From: Oceanitalea stevensii
GTDB taxonomy: Bacteria; Actinomycetota; Actinomycetes; Actinomycetales; Actinomycetaceae
Assembly: GCF_014837105.1 (NCBI RefSeq)
Contig: NZ_JACSPO010000001.1
Location: forward strand, 1,059,662-1,123,661
Length of the DNA: 64,000 nucleotides
Reading direction: 5' to 3'
The translations under genes were made by a program, and so were the position numbers. Each line of letters begins with the position of its first letter. The first letter of the stretch is position 1. Under the pieces are notes generated by a model, which was not told the DNA's origin, made no database searches, and saw nothing but the letters and a program-made list of their open reading frames with translations. Positions 8,253 to 15,652 of this stretch are shown one piece after another.

Positions 8253-8714
8253 TCAGTCGGCGGAGTCGGCGGACTGCGGGCTCTGCGGCGTCTGGGGCGT
8301 CACCGGGGAGGGCGCGGTCACCGGGCTCGGGGCGCTGACGGCGGTGGGGGCGCTCACCTGGGTGGGCGCCTGGCTGCGCTCGGTGCTCGGCGCCTGGGTG
8401 CGGGCCGGTGCCTGGGTGCGCTCCGGTGCGGGCTTGCGGGCGGGGGCCGTGCTGGCCCCCTCGCTCGGCGCCTCCGCGGGCGTCGCCGAGGTGGGTGCCG
8501 TGACCGCCGTCGTCGCCGTGCCCGCCGCCGGTGAGGACGGGTCGGTCGCCCGGGCGTCCGGGCTGGCGGACGGTCCGGGCTCCTCGCCGGCCACCCGCAC
8601 CGCGGGCAGCGTCTGGCTGCCGGGGGGCTCGGTGATTGCTGCCGCGGCCAGTCCCGCACCGCCGATGCCGAGGGCCCCCAGGACCCCCGTCGTGACCCAG
8701 CGTCGTGCGCTCAT
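8253..8714 (-). CDS. Exported Ala/Pro/Ser/Thr-rich repeat protein 2
   Basis: Paralogue of the product at 7685-8155; no known family. The 153-residue protein starts MSARRWVTTGVLGALGIGG, an export signal ending near AAAA. A disordered stretch rich in Ala, Pro, Thr and Ser follows, with loose repeats (ERTQAPARTQAPSTERSQAP, then SAPSPVTAPSPVTPQTP), ending SADSAD. The ATG at 8712-8714 has a GAGGAGGG ribosome binding site; the frame extends far upstream but that part overlaps the promoter and the neighbouring gene. The conserved export signal and tail with divergent middles suggest that the ends carry the function and the middle is a spacer. Confidence 0.75.
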   Translation of the reverse strand: MSARRWVTTGVLGALGIGGAGLAAAAITEPPGSQTLPAVRVAGEEPGPSASPDARATDPSSPAAGTATTAVTAPTSATPAEAPSEGASTAPARKPAPERTQAPARTQAPSTERSQAPTQVSAPTAVSAPSPVTAPSPVTPQTPQSPQSADSAD

Positions 8715-8769
8715 GGCCCGTCCCTCCTCGTCGGGTGCGCCTGTCGCACCCTGGCCCCAGCCCACCGTC

Positions 8770-8802
8770 CCCGCATGAGAGGGGGAGGAGGGCCGGATGA
8801 GA
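8770..8802 (-). promoter_or_regulatory. Three-unit 11-bp operator array of exported protein 2
   Basis: On the minus strand three consecutive 11-mers read TCTCATCCGGC, CCTCCTCCCCC and TCTCATGCGGG. Outer units share TCTCAT with both units before the kinase gene. The array ends 55 nt before the ATG at 8714. Its outermost unit is also an arm of the terminator of the upstream gene. Confidence 0.6.
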
Positions 8803-8818
8803 GGACTCTCATCCGGCC
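8791..8818 (-). terminator. Hairpin over the stop codon of the kinase-like gene
   Basis: A perfect inverted repeat (arms GGCCGGATGAGAG and CTCTCATCCGGCC, two bases between) spans the stop codon at 8809-8811. It could end transcription of the upstream gene but overlaps the outer operator unit at 8792-8802. A 19-bp core (8795-8813) recurs at 8236-8254 with one mismatch, again over a stop codon. Confidence 0.6.
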
Positions 8819-10023
8819 CCGGCGAGCCAGGCCTCGGCCTCGGCCAGGCGCCCCTCGGCGTCGGCGCGCCACCCCGTCGCGCCCGTGCGGCGCGCACCGG
8901 CCACGAGCGAGAGCACGACACCCGCCGCCCGGGCGCGCAGCGCGCCGGGGTCCACGAGCCGTTCGCACTGCTCGGTCCACGTCCTCAGGACGGCGGGCAC
9001 GCCGGGATAGGTGCGGGGGGCGAGGTGGGGCAGCACGCTGACGTGCGCGAGGAGGCAGGCGAGGTCGTCGACGCGGTGCCCCGGGCCGAGGGAGTCGACG
9101 TCGAGCAGGGTGCTGACCCGCCCGTCGGTCATGAGGAGGTTGGCCTCGTAGAGGTCGCCGTGCGTGGGCACGACCGGCCCCGGGTCGGTGCCGGCCAGGG
9201 CGGCCGCCACGCCGTCGGCGAGCACCTCGATGCGCGCGCGGTGCTCGGGCAGGACGACGCTCGCCGCGTGGGCGTAGTGCCCCGAGCGCTCGGCCCAGGC
9301 GGGGCGGCGGGGCAGCTCGAGCGCGGCCGCGGGCAGCCGGTCGAGGACGGCGACGACGTCGTCGAGGACGGCGCGCGCCCGCGCCGGCTCCATCCCGCGC
9401 GCCAGCGCGTTCGCCAGGGAGGTGCCGCGGCCCGCGCGGATGACGAGCAGGCCGTCGTCGTCCTCGTGGAGCACCTCCGGCGCCGGGACACCGGCGGCGG
9501 TGAGCATCCGGTGACGGGTGGCGAGCTGGTGCAGCCCCCGCGGCCGCACGACCTTCGCGTAGACCTCCCCGTCCGTGAGGCCGGTCCCCCGCGCCCGCAC
9601 GACGGCGCGGCGCAGCGGCCGGTAGGCGAGGAGCTCGACGGTGGGCTGCCGCTCCACGCCCAGGCGCTGGGCCAGCCCGGCCGGTGAGCAGGCCGCCGCG
9701 AGCGCCGGCAGCTCGGGGTCGGCCGGGTGGCGCCACACGTGGACGACGCTGGCGCCGTTCTCCAGGCGGACGAGCCCGGCCCCCGCCGGCGCGGTGACGC
9801 GGCCCGTCGTCGCGCACAGGTAGTCGTCCGGGCCGTCGCCGCCGGTGCGCACCGTGTAGCCGACGGTGACGCCGGCACCGGGCCGGTGGTGGACCGTGTG
9901 GACCTGCCACGGACCCAGCGAGGCCCCCTCGACCGCGAGCGCCGCCCCCAGCACCTCCCCCGCGCCGGGGCCGGTGAGCAGGGCGACGTCGTCCCGCTCG
10001 GTCTGCGACACCGACTCGTCCAT
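8809..10023 (-). CDS. Phosphotransferase (APH-like kinase fold) family protein
   Basis: A 404-residue cytoplasmic protein of the aminoglycoside phosphotransferase/choline kinase fold. The catalytic loop is PTHGDLYEANLLM and the metal-binding part is STLLDVDSLGPG, matching the HGDxxxxN...D pattern. An ATP-pocket lysine is probably in EVYAKVVRP. The N-terminal 120 residues look like a divergent N-lobe. The substrate cannot be told from sequence; such genes in actinobacterial core regions are usually not resistance genes. It diverges from the deaminase gene across 74 bp. Confidence 0.8.
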   Translation of the reverse strand: MDESVSQTERDDVALLTGPGAGEVLGAALAVEGASLGPWQVHTVHHRPGAGVTVGYTVRTGGDGPDDYLCATTGRVTAPAGAGLVRLENGASVVHVWRHPADPELPALAAACSPAGLAQRLGVERQPTVELLAYRPLRRAVVRARGTGLTDGEVYAKVVRPRGLHQLATRHRMLTAAGVPAPEVLHEDDDGLLVIRAGRGTSLANALARGMEPARARAVLDDVVAVLDRLPAAALELPRRPAWAERSGHYAHAASVVLPEHRARIEVLADGVAAALAGTDPGPVVPTHGDLYEANLLMTDGRVSTLLDVDSLGPGHRVDDLACLLAHVSVLPHLAPRTYPGVPAVLRTWTEQCERLVDPGALRARAAGVVLSLVAGARRTGATGWRADAEGRLAEAEAWLAGAG

Positions 10024-10097
10024 GGGGACAGTCCACCACGACCCGACGGGCCGGCGCCGCCCGTCGTCGTCGCCGGGTCCGTGACAGACTCAGGCCC

Positions 10098-11114
10098 GTG
10101 CGGGACCTGACGACGCTGCCCAAGACCCACCTGCATCTCCACTTCACCGGTTCGATGCGGCCGAGCACCCTGGCCGAGCTGGCCGTGGAGGCCGGGATCC
10201 GTCTCCCGCCGGCCCTGCTCGACGGGCAGGCGCTGCGGGTGCCCGCCGGGGAGCGCGGCTGGTTCCGCTTCCAGCGCCTCTACGACGCCGCCCGCGCGGT
10301 CGTCCGCAGCGAGGCCGCGATGCGGCGGATCGTGCGCGAGGCGGCCGAGGACGACGCCGCCGAGGGGTCGCGCCGCCTGGAGATCCAGGTCGACCCCACG
10401 TCCTACGCCCCCTTCGTCGGCGGGCTCACCCCGGCGCTGGAGATCGTCCTGGACGAGGCCAAGGTGGCGAGCCGGACGACGGGCGTGGAGGTCGGCGTCG
10501 TCGTCGCCGCCTCGCGCACCCGCCACCCGCTCGACGCCCGCACGCTGGCGCGCCTGGCGGTGCGCCACAGCGGCGACGGCCCGGGCGAGGTCATCGGCTT
10601 CGGGCTGAGCAACGACGAGCGCCGCGGGGACACGAGCGACTTCGCCCCGGCCTTCACCATCGCCCGGCAGGCCGGGCTGGCGAGCCTGCCCCACGGCGGG
10701 GAGCTCCTCGGCCCGGACCACGTCCGCTCCGTCCTCACCCACCTCGGGCCCACCCGGCTGGGTCACGGCGTACGCCTCGCCGAGGACCTCGCGCTGCTGG
10801 AGAAGGTCACCGAGGCGGGCGTCGCGCTCGAGCTGGCCCCGGCCAGCAACGTCGCCCTCGGGGTCTACCCCACGGCCGCGGACGTCCCGCTGCGCACCCT
10901 CCACGAGGCGGGGGCCCGGATCGCGCTCAGCGCCGACGACCCGCTCCTGTTCGTCTCGCGGCTCACCGACCAGTACCGCATCGCGCGGGAGGACCACGGC
11001 ATGGACGACGCCGCCCTCGCCGAGCTGGCCCGTGGCTCGGTCCGCGCGAGCCTGGCCGCCGACTCGAGCAAGCGGCACTGGCTGGCCGAGATCGACGCCT
11101 GGCTGGAGTCCTAG
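10098..11114 (+). CDS. add: Adenosine deaminase family protein
   Basis: Metal-dependent hydrolase that converts adenosine to inosine, or a related aminopurine. The 338-residue product shows the family zinc sites: HLHLHFTGS near the N-terminus, SLPHGGE, RLGHGVRLAED, and the catalytic aspartates in ALSADDPLLF. The N-terminal LPKTHLHLHFTGS differs from the classic LPKxELHxHLxGS, so the exact substrate is uncertain. The GTG at 10098 follows CAGACT by seven bases (probably leaderless). Its TAG stop interlocks with the murB stop on the opposite strand in a shared CTAG. Confidence 0.85.
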   Translation: MRDLTTLPKTHLHLHFTGSMRPSTLAELAVEAGIRLPPALLDGQALRVPAGERGWFRFQRLYDAARAVVRSEAAMRRIVREAAEDDAAEGSRRLEIQVDPTSYAPFVGGLTPALEIVLDEAKVASRTTGVEVGVVVAASRTRHPLDARTLARLAVRHSGDGPGEVIGFGLSNDERRGDTSDFAPAFTIARQAGLASLPHGGELLGPDHVRSVLTHLGPTRLGHGVRLAEDLALLEKVTEAGVALELAPASNVALGVYPTAADVPLRTLHEAGARIALSADDPLLFVSRLTDQYRIAREDHGMDDAALAELARGSVRASLAADSSKRHWLAEIDAWLES

Positions 11115-12250
11115 AGGCTCACGCCGAGGAGGACCGGCTCGGGGACGAGCTCGACGCCGAAGCGCGCGCGGACGGTGTCGCGCACCGTGCGCGCGAGCTC
11201 GACGACGTCGGCGGCGCTCGCCCCGCCCCGGTTCGTCAGCGCCAGGACGTGCTTGCTCGACACCGCGGCGCGCCTGGGGTCGCCCTGTCCCCGCTCGACG
11301 CCGGAGCGGGAGATGAGCCAGGCGGCGGAGGTCTTGACCAGGCCCGGGACCGTGGGCGGGGTGGCGCCGAAGGCCGGCCGGGAGCGGTCCTCGACCGGGA
11401 AGCGGGGCGCGTCGGGCGGCAGCAGGGCGTCGGCCTGCTCGACCGTGAGCACCGGGTTGGTGAAGAAGGAGCCGGCCGACCAGGTGTCGGGGTCGGCGTC
11501 GTCCAGGACCATCCCCTTGCCGCGGCGCAGCTCGAGGACGGCGTGCCGGACCTCGGCGGCCGGCGCGCGGGCGCCGAGCTCGACGCCGAGCGCACGGGCG
11601 AGCTCCGCGTACCGGACGGGCGCCGAGGTGGAGCCGAGGGCGAGCTGGAAGCCGACCTCGAGGACGACGTAGCGGCCCGTGGGCCCCCAGGTGCGCCCCC
11701 CGCCGGCGCGGGTGTCGGTGAGGGAGCGCTTGAGCACGCTCGTGCGGTAGCCCAGCCCGAGCTCGCTGACGACGAGCGTGCGCGTGCGCTGCTCGAGGCG
11801 GTCGTAGACGCGCACCGCCTCGAGCGTCTCGGCGACCTCCTGGCCGTAGGCGCCGACGTTCTGCACGGGGGTGGCGCCGGTGGATCCGGGGATCCCGGAG
11901 AGCGCCTCCACCCCGCGCCAGCCCTCGGCGACCGCGGTGGCGACGAGGTCGTCCCACGGGTGACCGGCGGGCACGGTGATCGAGACGCCGGCGCACGCGT
12001 ACTGCGACTCGGTGCGGATGCCGCGCCGCGCGTCACGCACGACGACACCGTCGAAGCCGTCGTCGGAGGCGAGGAGGTTGGAGCCGCCACCGAGGACGAG
12101 GAGCGCGGTGCCCTGCTCGTCGGCCTCCCGGACGGCGGCGACGAGCTCGGCCTCCGTCGTCGCCTCGACGAGGCGGGCCACCGGCCCACCGACGCGGAGG
12201 GTGGTCAGCTCGCCCAGGGTGGGCGGCAGGGCCGGGGACTCGGTGCTCAC
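11111..12250 (-). CDS. murB: UDP-N-acetylenolpyruvoylglucosamine reductase
   Basis: FAD/NADPH enzyme of the second committed step of peptidoglycan precursor synthesis, forming UDP-MurNAc. The 379-residue protein has FAD-binding LTTLRVGGPVARLVEA, LVLGGGSNLL, and GIPGSTGATPVQNVGAYGQE. The catalytic region is DTWSAGSFFTNPV (Ser as general acid), and VKTSAAWLISRSG lies near the C-terminus. Start GTG 12248-12250 has a -10 TAGATT six bases upstream and no ribosome binding site, so the message is probably leaderless. It lies downstream of, and in the same direction as, the MFS gene. Confidence 0.95.
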   Translation of the reverse strand: MSTESPALPPTLGELTTLRVGGPVARLVEATTEAELVAAVREADEQGTALLVLGGGSNLLASDDGFDGVVVRDARRGIRTESQYACAGVSITVPAGHPWDDLVATAVAEGWRGVEALSGIPGSTGATPVQNVGAYGQEVAETLEAVRVYDRLEQRTRTLVVSELGLGYRTSVLKRSLTDTRAGGGRTWGPTGRYVVLEVGFQLALGSTSAPVRYAELARALGVELGARAPAAEVRHAVLELRRGKGMVLDDADPDTWSAGSFFTNPVLTVEQADALLPPDAPRFPVEDRSRPAFGATPPTVPGLVKTSAAWLISRSGVERGQGDPRRAAVSSKHVLALTNRGGASAADVVELARTVRDTVRARFGVELVPEPVLLGVSL

Positions 12251-12259
12251 CGGACCAAT

Positions 12260-13471
12260 CTAGACGTGGCCGGGCGCCGGTGCGTCCAGCGGGTGCCCGA
12301 GGGGGCGCGCGGCCCGGGAGACGAGGAAGGCGACGGCGAGCGGCACGGCGATCGCGAGCATCGCCCGGCGGTACCCGACGTGCTCGGCGAGCAGGCCGAG
12401 GAGCGGCGGGCCGCAGAGGAAGGCCGTGTACCCGATCGAGGCGACGACCGAGACGCGCGTGGCCGCCTTGAGCGGCTCGTCGCCCGCGGCGCTCATGCCG
12501 GCCGGGAAGCCGAGGGCCGCGCCCAGGCCCCACAGCGCGCCACCGATCAGCGCGAGCCACAGCACCGGGGAGAGGGCGAAGAGGAGGAGGCCGGCGAGCG
12601 CGAGGACGGTCGTGCCGCGCAGCACCGCCACCCGCCCGAAGCGGGCGAGCAGCCGCTCCCCCGCCAGGCGCATGACCGTCATCGCGGTGACGAAGACGCC
12701 GAAGCCGAGGGCGCCGACGGCGTCGGACGTGCCGAAGCCGTCGACGACCCCCAGCGCGAGCCAGTCGTTGGCCGCGCCCTCGGTGAGGGCGAAGGCGAGG
12801 ACCATGACGCCGACGAGGACGGTGCGGGGCTCGCGCCACCCGCCGAGCGCGGCGGCGAGCCGGCGGCGGCGGCCGCTCTCGAGGGGCGCGGGCGCGAAGG
12901 GGAGGAAGCCGCGGGTGGCGACCACTCCCCCGACGGCGACGGCTGCCGCCACGACCGCGAGGTGAGCGACGACCGGCACCCCGAGGAGCGCCGCGCCGGC
13001 CCCCAGGACGGCCCCCGCCACGGTGCCGAGGGAGAAGCCCGCGTGGAAGCGCGGCATGATCTCCCGGTCGATCTCGTGCTCGACGAGACCGCCCTCGAGG
13101 TTCATCGCCACGTCCCAGGCGGCGATCCCCATCTGCGCGACGAGCAGACCCACGGCCAGCAGCGGTACCGCCCCGGAGAGCAGCCCGGCGGTGACGACGA
13201 CGAAGCCCGCGACCGCGACGAGGACCCCGCCACGGACGGTCAGCGCCGCACCGACGCGCTGGGCGACGGCGCCCCCCACGGGCAGCGCGAGGAGGGAGCC
13301 GACGGAGCCGACGAGGAGGAGTGCGCCCATCTGACCGGGGCTCAGCCCGAGGGCGTCCCGGACGGCGGGCAGCCGGGAGACCCAGCTGGCGAAGAGGAAG
13401 CCGTTGAGGGCGAACACCCCGAGCACCGCTCCGGGCGCCCGCCGGCGGGCGGGCGAGGCGGTGACGCTCAC
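12260..13471 (-). CDS. MFS transporter
   Basis: A 403-residue inner membrane protein with about 12 hydrophobic segments. It has the MFS cytoplasmic loop between helices 2 and 3 (GGAVAQRVGAAL) and a comparable one in the second half (AGERLLARFGRVAV). The early FLFASWVSRLPAVRDALGLS segment resembles the YbjJ/fucose-permease-like branch. The substrate is unknown. The GTG start overlaps the stop of the preceding dehydratase gene (GTGA), so the two are translationally coupled. Confidence 0.85.
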   Translation of the reverse strand: MSVTASPARRRAPGAVLGVFALNGFLFASWVSRLPAVRDALGLSPGQMGALLLVGSVGSLLALPVGGAVAQRVGAALTVRGGVLVAVAGFVVVTAGLLSGAVPLLAVGLLVAQMGIAAWDVAMNLEGGLVEHEIDREIMPRFHAGFSLGTVAGAVLGAGAALLGVPVVAHLAVVAAAVAVGGVVATRGFLPFAPAPLESGRRRRLAAALGGWREPRTVLVGVMVLAFALTEGAANDWLALGVVDGFGTSDAVGALGFGVFVTAMTVMRLAGERLLARFGRVAVLRGTTVLALAGLLLFALSPVLWLALIGGALWGLGAALGFPAGMSAAGDEPLKAATRVSVVASIGYTAFLCGPPLLGLLAEHVGYRRAMLAIAVPLAVAFLVSRAARPLGHPLDAPAPGHV

Positions 13472-13884
13472 CTGGGCCGGACCACGGCCTGGGCCTTGGC
13501 GAGCACCGTGACGCCCGCGGCCCGGGCGGTGAGGTCCACGCGCACGGTGCCGGCCTCGGCGTCCAGGGCGCCGACCTTCCCGCTCACCTCGAGCTCGACC
13601 ACACCGGGGTCGGGCACGACGATCGGGCGGGTGAAGCGCACCCCGTAGTCGACGACGGCGCCCGGGTCGCCGGCCCAGTCGGCGACGGCGGCCGCGGCCA
13701 GGCCCATCGTCGCCATCCCGTGGGCGATGACGCCGTCGAGGCCGACCTCGCGGGCGACGCGCTCGTTGTAGTGGATGGGGTTGAAGTCCCCGGACGCGCC
13801 CGCGTAGCGCACCAGCAGCGCGCGGTCGACGGCGTAGGTGCGGGTGAACAGCTCGTCGCCGACGGCGAGGGCGGACAGGTCCAT
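13468..13884 (-). CDS. MaoC-like (R)-hydroxyacyl dehydratase, HadB-like
   Basis: A 138-residue hot-dog-fold protein with the hydratase 2 motif YAGASGDFNPIHYNERVARE (catalytic Asp/His in GDFNPIHY) and VIAHGMATMGLAA. It resembles mycobacterial HadB, which pairs with HadA to dehydrate 3-hydroxyacyl-ACP in fatty acid elongation. Its ATG overlaps the stop of the HadA-like gene by one base (TGATG), consistent with a heterodimer. The rpmG-hadA-hadB order matches mycobacteria; the role in an organism that may lack mycolates is inferred. Confidence 0.85.
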   Translation of the reverse strand: MDLSALAVGDELFTRTYAVDRALLVRYAGASGDFNPIHYNERVAREVGLDGVIAHGMATMGLAAAAVADWAGDPGAVVDYGVRFTRPIVVPDPGVVELEVSGKVGALDAEAGTVRVDLTARAAGVTVLAKAQAVVRPR

Positions 13885-14357
13885 CAGCGTCCCTCCCCGC
13901 GCACGGCGAGCGTCGAGCGGACGGTCGCGACGGGCGTCCCGGCGTCGTCGGCGATCTCGGCCCTGGTGCTCACCATCGCGATACCCGCCCTCTCGGTGAC
14001 GGAGTCGACGTGGACGGTGGTGCGCAGGAGGTCCCCGGCGACGATCGGGCGGTGGTGGGTGAAGCGCTCCTCCGCGTGGACCACCCGGGAGAAGTCGATC
14101 CCCGACTCGGGGTCGGCGATGTAGGCCTGCTCGGCGCGCTGGGCGACGACGACGGCGAAGGTGGGCGGCGCGACGACGTCGTCGTAGCCGAGCTCGCGGG
14201 CGGCGTCCCGGTCGGTGTGGGCGGGGTGCGCGGCACCGGTGGCGGCGGCCATCTCGGCGATCTTCGCGGCGGAGACGCGGTAGGTCTCCGTGGGGGCATA
14301 CGAACGCCCCACGAGCGTCAGGTTGACGCTGGTGGGGCGGTCGGGACTCTCGTTCAC
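13884..14357 (-). CDS. MaoC N-terminal dehydratase-like protein, HadA-like
   Basis: A 157-residue protein of the FAS1-like dehydratase (UPF0336) family, the non-catalytic or substrate-holding partner of the HadB-like subunit. It starts MNESPDRPTSVNLTLVGRSY and has ATGAAHPAHTDRDAARELGY and VVAPPTFAVVVAQRAE. The GTG at 14355-14357 follows -10 TACGCT by six bases and lacks a ribosome binding site, so it is probably leaderless. The rpmG gene ends 18 bp upstream. Confidence 0.82.
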   Translation of the reverse strand: MNESPDRPTSVNLTLVGRSYAPTETYRVSAAKIAEMAAATGAAHPAHTDRDAARELGYDDVVAPPTFAVVVAQRAEQAYIADPESGIDFSRVVHAEERFTHHRPIVAGDLLRTTVHVDSVTERAGIAMVSTRAEIADDAGTPVATVRSTLAVRGEGR

Positions 14358-14375
14358 GCGGTCAGCGTAGACCGG

Positions 14376-14546
14376 TCAGCGGGTCTCGCGGTGGATCGTG
14401 TGGCGGTTGTCGCGCGGGCAGAACTTCTTCACCTCGAGGCGGTCGGGGTTGTTCCGACGGTTCTTGTTGGTGATGTAGTTCCGCTCCTTGCACTCCTCGC
14501 ACGCGAGGGTGATCTTCGGACGGACGTCGCTGGACTTGCTGGCCAC
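14376..14546 (-). CDS. rpmG: 50S ribosomal protein L33
   Basis: A small ribosomal protein of 56 residues. The GTG at 14544-14546 has a GAGGAA ribosome binding site and starts [19 protein letters not shown]; an ATG six codons upstream is a possible alternative. Zinc-type L33 has four cysteines. This one has C16, C19 and C43, but the fourth (after CPR) is Asp, giving [14 protein letters not shown]. Zinc binding may use His or be lost. Confidence 0.93.
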   Translation of the reverse strand: MASKSSDVRPKITLACEECKERNYITNKNRRNNPDRLEVKKFCPRDNRHTIHRETR

Positions 14547-14598
14547 GGTATTCCTCGCGTTCATCGGGGCTCCGGGGCCCCGGAGCCGTGTCGTTCAG

Positions 14599-14672
14599 TA
14601 GCGGGGGCGGGACTCGAACCCGCGACACCACGATTATGAGCCGTGTGCTCTAACCACCTGAGCTACCCCGCC
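14599..14672 (-). tRNA. tRNA-Met (CAT), elongator type
   Basis: A 74-nt cloverleaf: acceptor GGCGGGG pairs with CCCCGCT (G1-U72 wobble), D arm GTAGCTCAGGTGG, anticodon loop CTCATAA giving CAT, T loop GTTCGAGTC. CCA is not encoded. It lacks the unpaired first base and three G-C pairs of the initiator; a lysidine-modified tRNA-Ile cannot be fully excluded but the body matches elongator Met. Confidence 0.93.
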
Positions 14673-14733
14673 ATGATCGTCGACCATGGCCGGCACGCCA
14701 TGTTACGTGACGCACGACGTGGACGTCGATCGG

Positions 14734-14806
14734 AGCCCCGAAAGGGAATCGAACCCTTGACCTTCTCCTTACCATGGAGACGCTCTGCCGACTGAGCTAT
14801 CGGGGC
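14734..14806 (-). tRNA. tRNA-Thr (GGT)
   Basis: A 73-nt cloverleaf: acceptor GCCCCGA pairs with TCGGGGC, D arm TAGCTCAGTCGGCAGAGC, anticodon loop ATGGTAA giving GGT, T loop GTTCGATTC. CCA is not encoded. A promoter-like TTCGTC/17 bp/TACGGT (-10 at 14822-14817) lies upstream. Confidence 0.96.
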
Positions 14807-14899
14807 GGCGCTGACAACCGTACATGCTGAGACGGCTCGGACGAAATCGTCCGGGCGTGGCCTGCCTCACGTCGCCGGCGGACGGTCACCACCGACGAC

Positions 14900-14931
14900 G
14901 ACGGCCCGGATCCGCGGGGATCCGGGCCGTC
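14900..14931 (-). terminator. Hairpin after tRNA-Tyr
   Basis: A perfect 14-bp stem (GACGGCCCGGATCC, loop GCGG) begins 5 bp beyond the tRNA-Tyr 3' end on the minus strand. No T-run follows. It separates tRNA-Tyr from tRNA-Thr. Confidence 0.75.
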
Positions 14932-14936
14932 TCACG

Positions 14937-15018
14937 TGGCGGGTGCAGGATTCGAACCTGCGAAGCATTCCGCGGCTGATTTACAGTCAGCTCCCTTTGG
15001 CCGCTCGGGCAACCCGCC
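14937..15018 (-). tRNA. tRNA-Tyr (GTA)
   Basis: An 82-nt class II tRNA with a long variable arm: acceptor GGCGGGT pairs with ACCCGCC, discriminator A, anticodon loop CTGTAAA giving GTA, T loop GTTCGAATC. CCA is not encoded. Confidence 0.97.
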
Positions 15019-15042
15019 TTGGTCCGTGCAGGACCGAGTGGA

Positions 15043-15072
15043 ACAATACCAAGCCGGAGCGGGTGCTCCCAA
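15043..15072 (-). promoter_or_regulatory. tRNA-Tyr promoter
   Basis: On the minus strand TTGGGA (15072-15067) and TATTGT (15048-15043) are 18 bp apart, about 25 nt before the tRNA 5' end. The yajQ gene starts divergently 46 bp further on. Confidence 0.6.
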
Positions 15073-15117
15073 CCAGCGGCCCGCGTGATCCACCTCGCAC
15101 CCAAGGAGACCCCACCG

Positions 15118-15621
15118 ATGGCAGCCGACTCGTCCTTCGACGTCGTGAGCAAGATCGACCGCCAGGAGGTGGACAACGCCGTCAACCAGGCCGCCAAGGA
15201 GATCGCGCAGCGCTACGACTTCAAGGGCGTCGGCGCCTCGGTCGAGTGGAGCGGCGAGGACGCGATCCTCATGAAGGCCAACTCCGAGGAGCGGGTGCTC
15301 GCTGTGCTCGACGTCCTGCAGAGCAAGCTCATCCGCCGCGGGGTGTCTCTCAAGGCCCTGGACACCGGCGAGAACGAGCCGCAGGCCTCGGGCAAGGAGT
15401 ACCGCCTCATGGGCACCCTCAAGGAGGGCCTGAGCTCGGAGAACGCGAAGAAGATCACCAAGCTCGTCCGCGACGACGGCCCCAAGGGCGTCAAGACGCA
15501 GATCACCGGCGACGAGGTGCGGGTGTCCTCCAAGAACCGGGACGACCTCCAGGCCGTCATCGCGCTCCTCAAGGGCGCCGAGGACATCGACGCCGCCCTG
15601 CAGTTCGTCAACTACCGCTGA
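15118..15621 (+). CDS. YajQ family nucleotide-binding protein
   Basis: A 167-residue cytoplasmic protein of the YajQ/UPF0234 family; members bind nucleotides (GTP, and cyclic-di-GMP in Xanthomonas), but the role in actinobacteria is not settled. It shows [20 protein letters not shown], the conserved [13 protein letters not shown], and the C-terminal [19 protein letters not shown] ending LQFVNYR. The ATG at 15118 has an AAGGAG ribosome binding site 10 bp upstream; a longer open frame begins over tRNA-Tyr and is rejected. Monocistronic. Confidence 0.93.
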   Translation: MAADSSFDVVSKIDRQEVDNAVNQAAKEIAQRYDFKGVGASVEWSGEDAILMKANSEERVLAVLDVLQSKLIRRGVSLKALDTGENEPQASGKEYRLMGTLKEGLSSENAKKITKLVRDDGPKGVKTQITGDEVRVSSKNRDDLQAVIALLKGAEDIDAALQFVNYR

Positions 15622-15652
15622 CGCACTCCCGCGCGCCGCGGCCGCCTCGTCG

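Noticed and set aside
8809..10023. Aminoglycoside resistance gene
   Set aside because: Only the general kinase fold and catalytic loop are visible; nothing links it to known resistance enzymes or to a mobile element.
14599..14672. tRNA(CAT) as initiator tRNA or tRNA-Ile2
   Set aside because: No initiator C1-A72 mismatch or triple G-C anticodon stem; the body matches elongator tRNA-Met. Some doubt about Ile2 remains.
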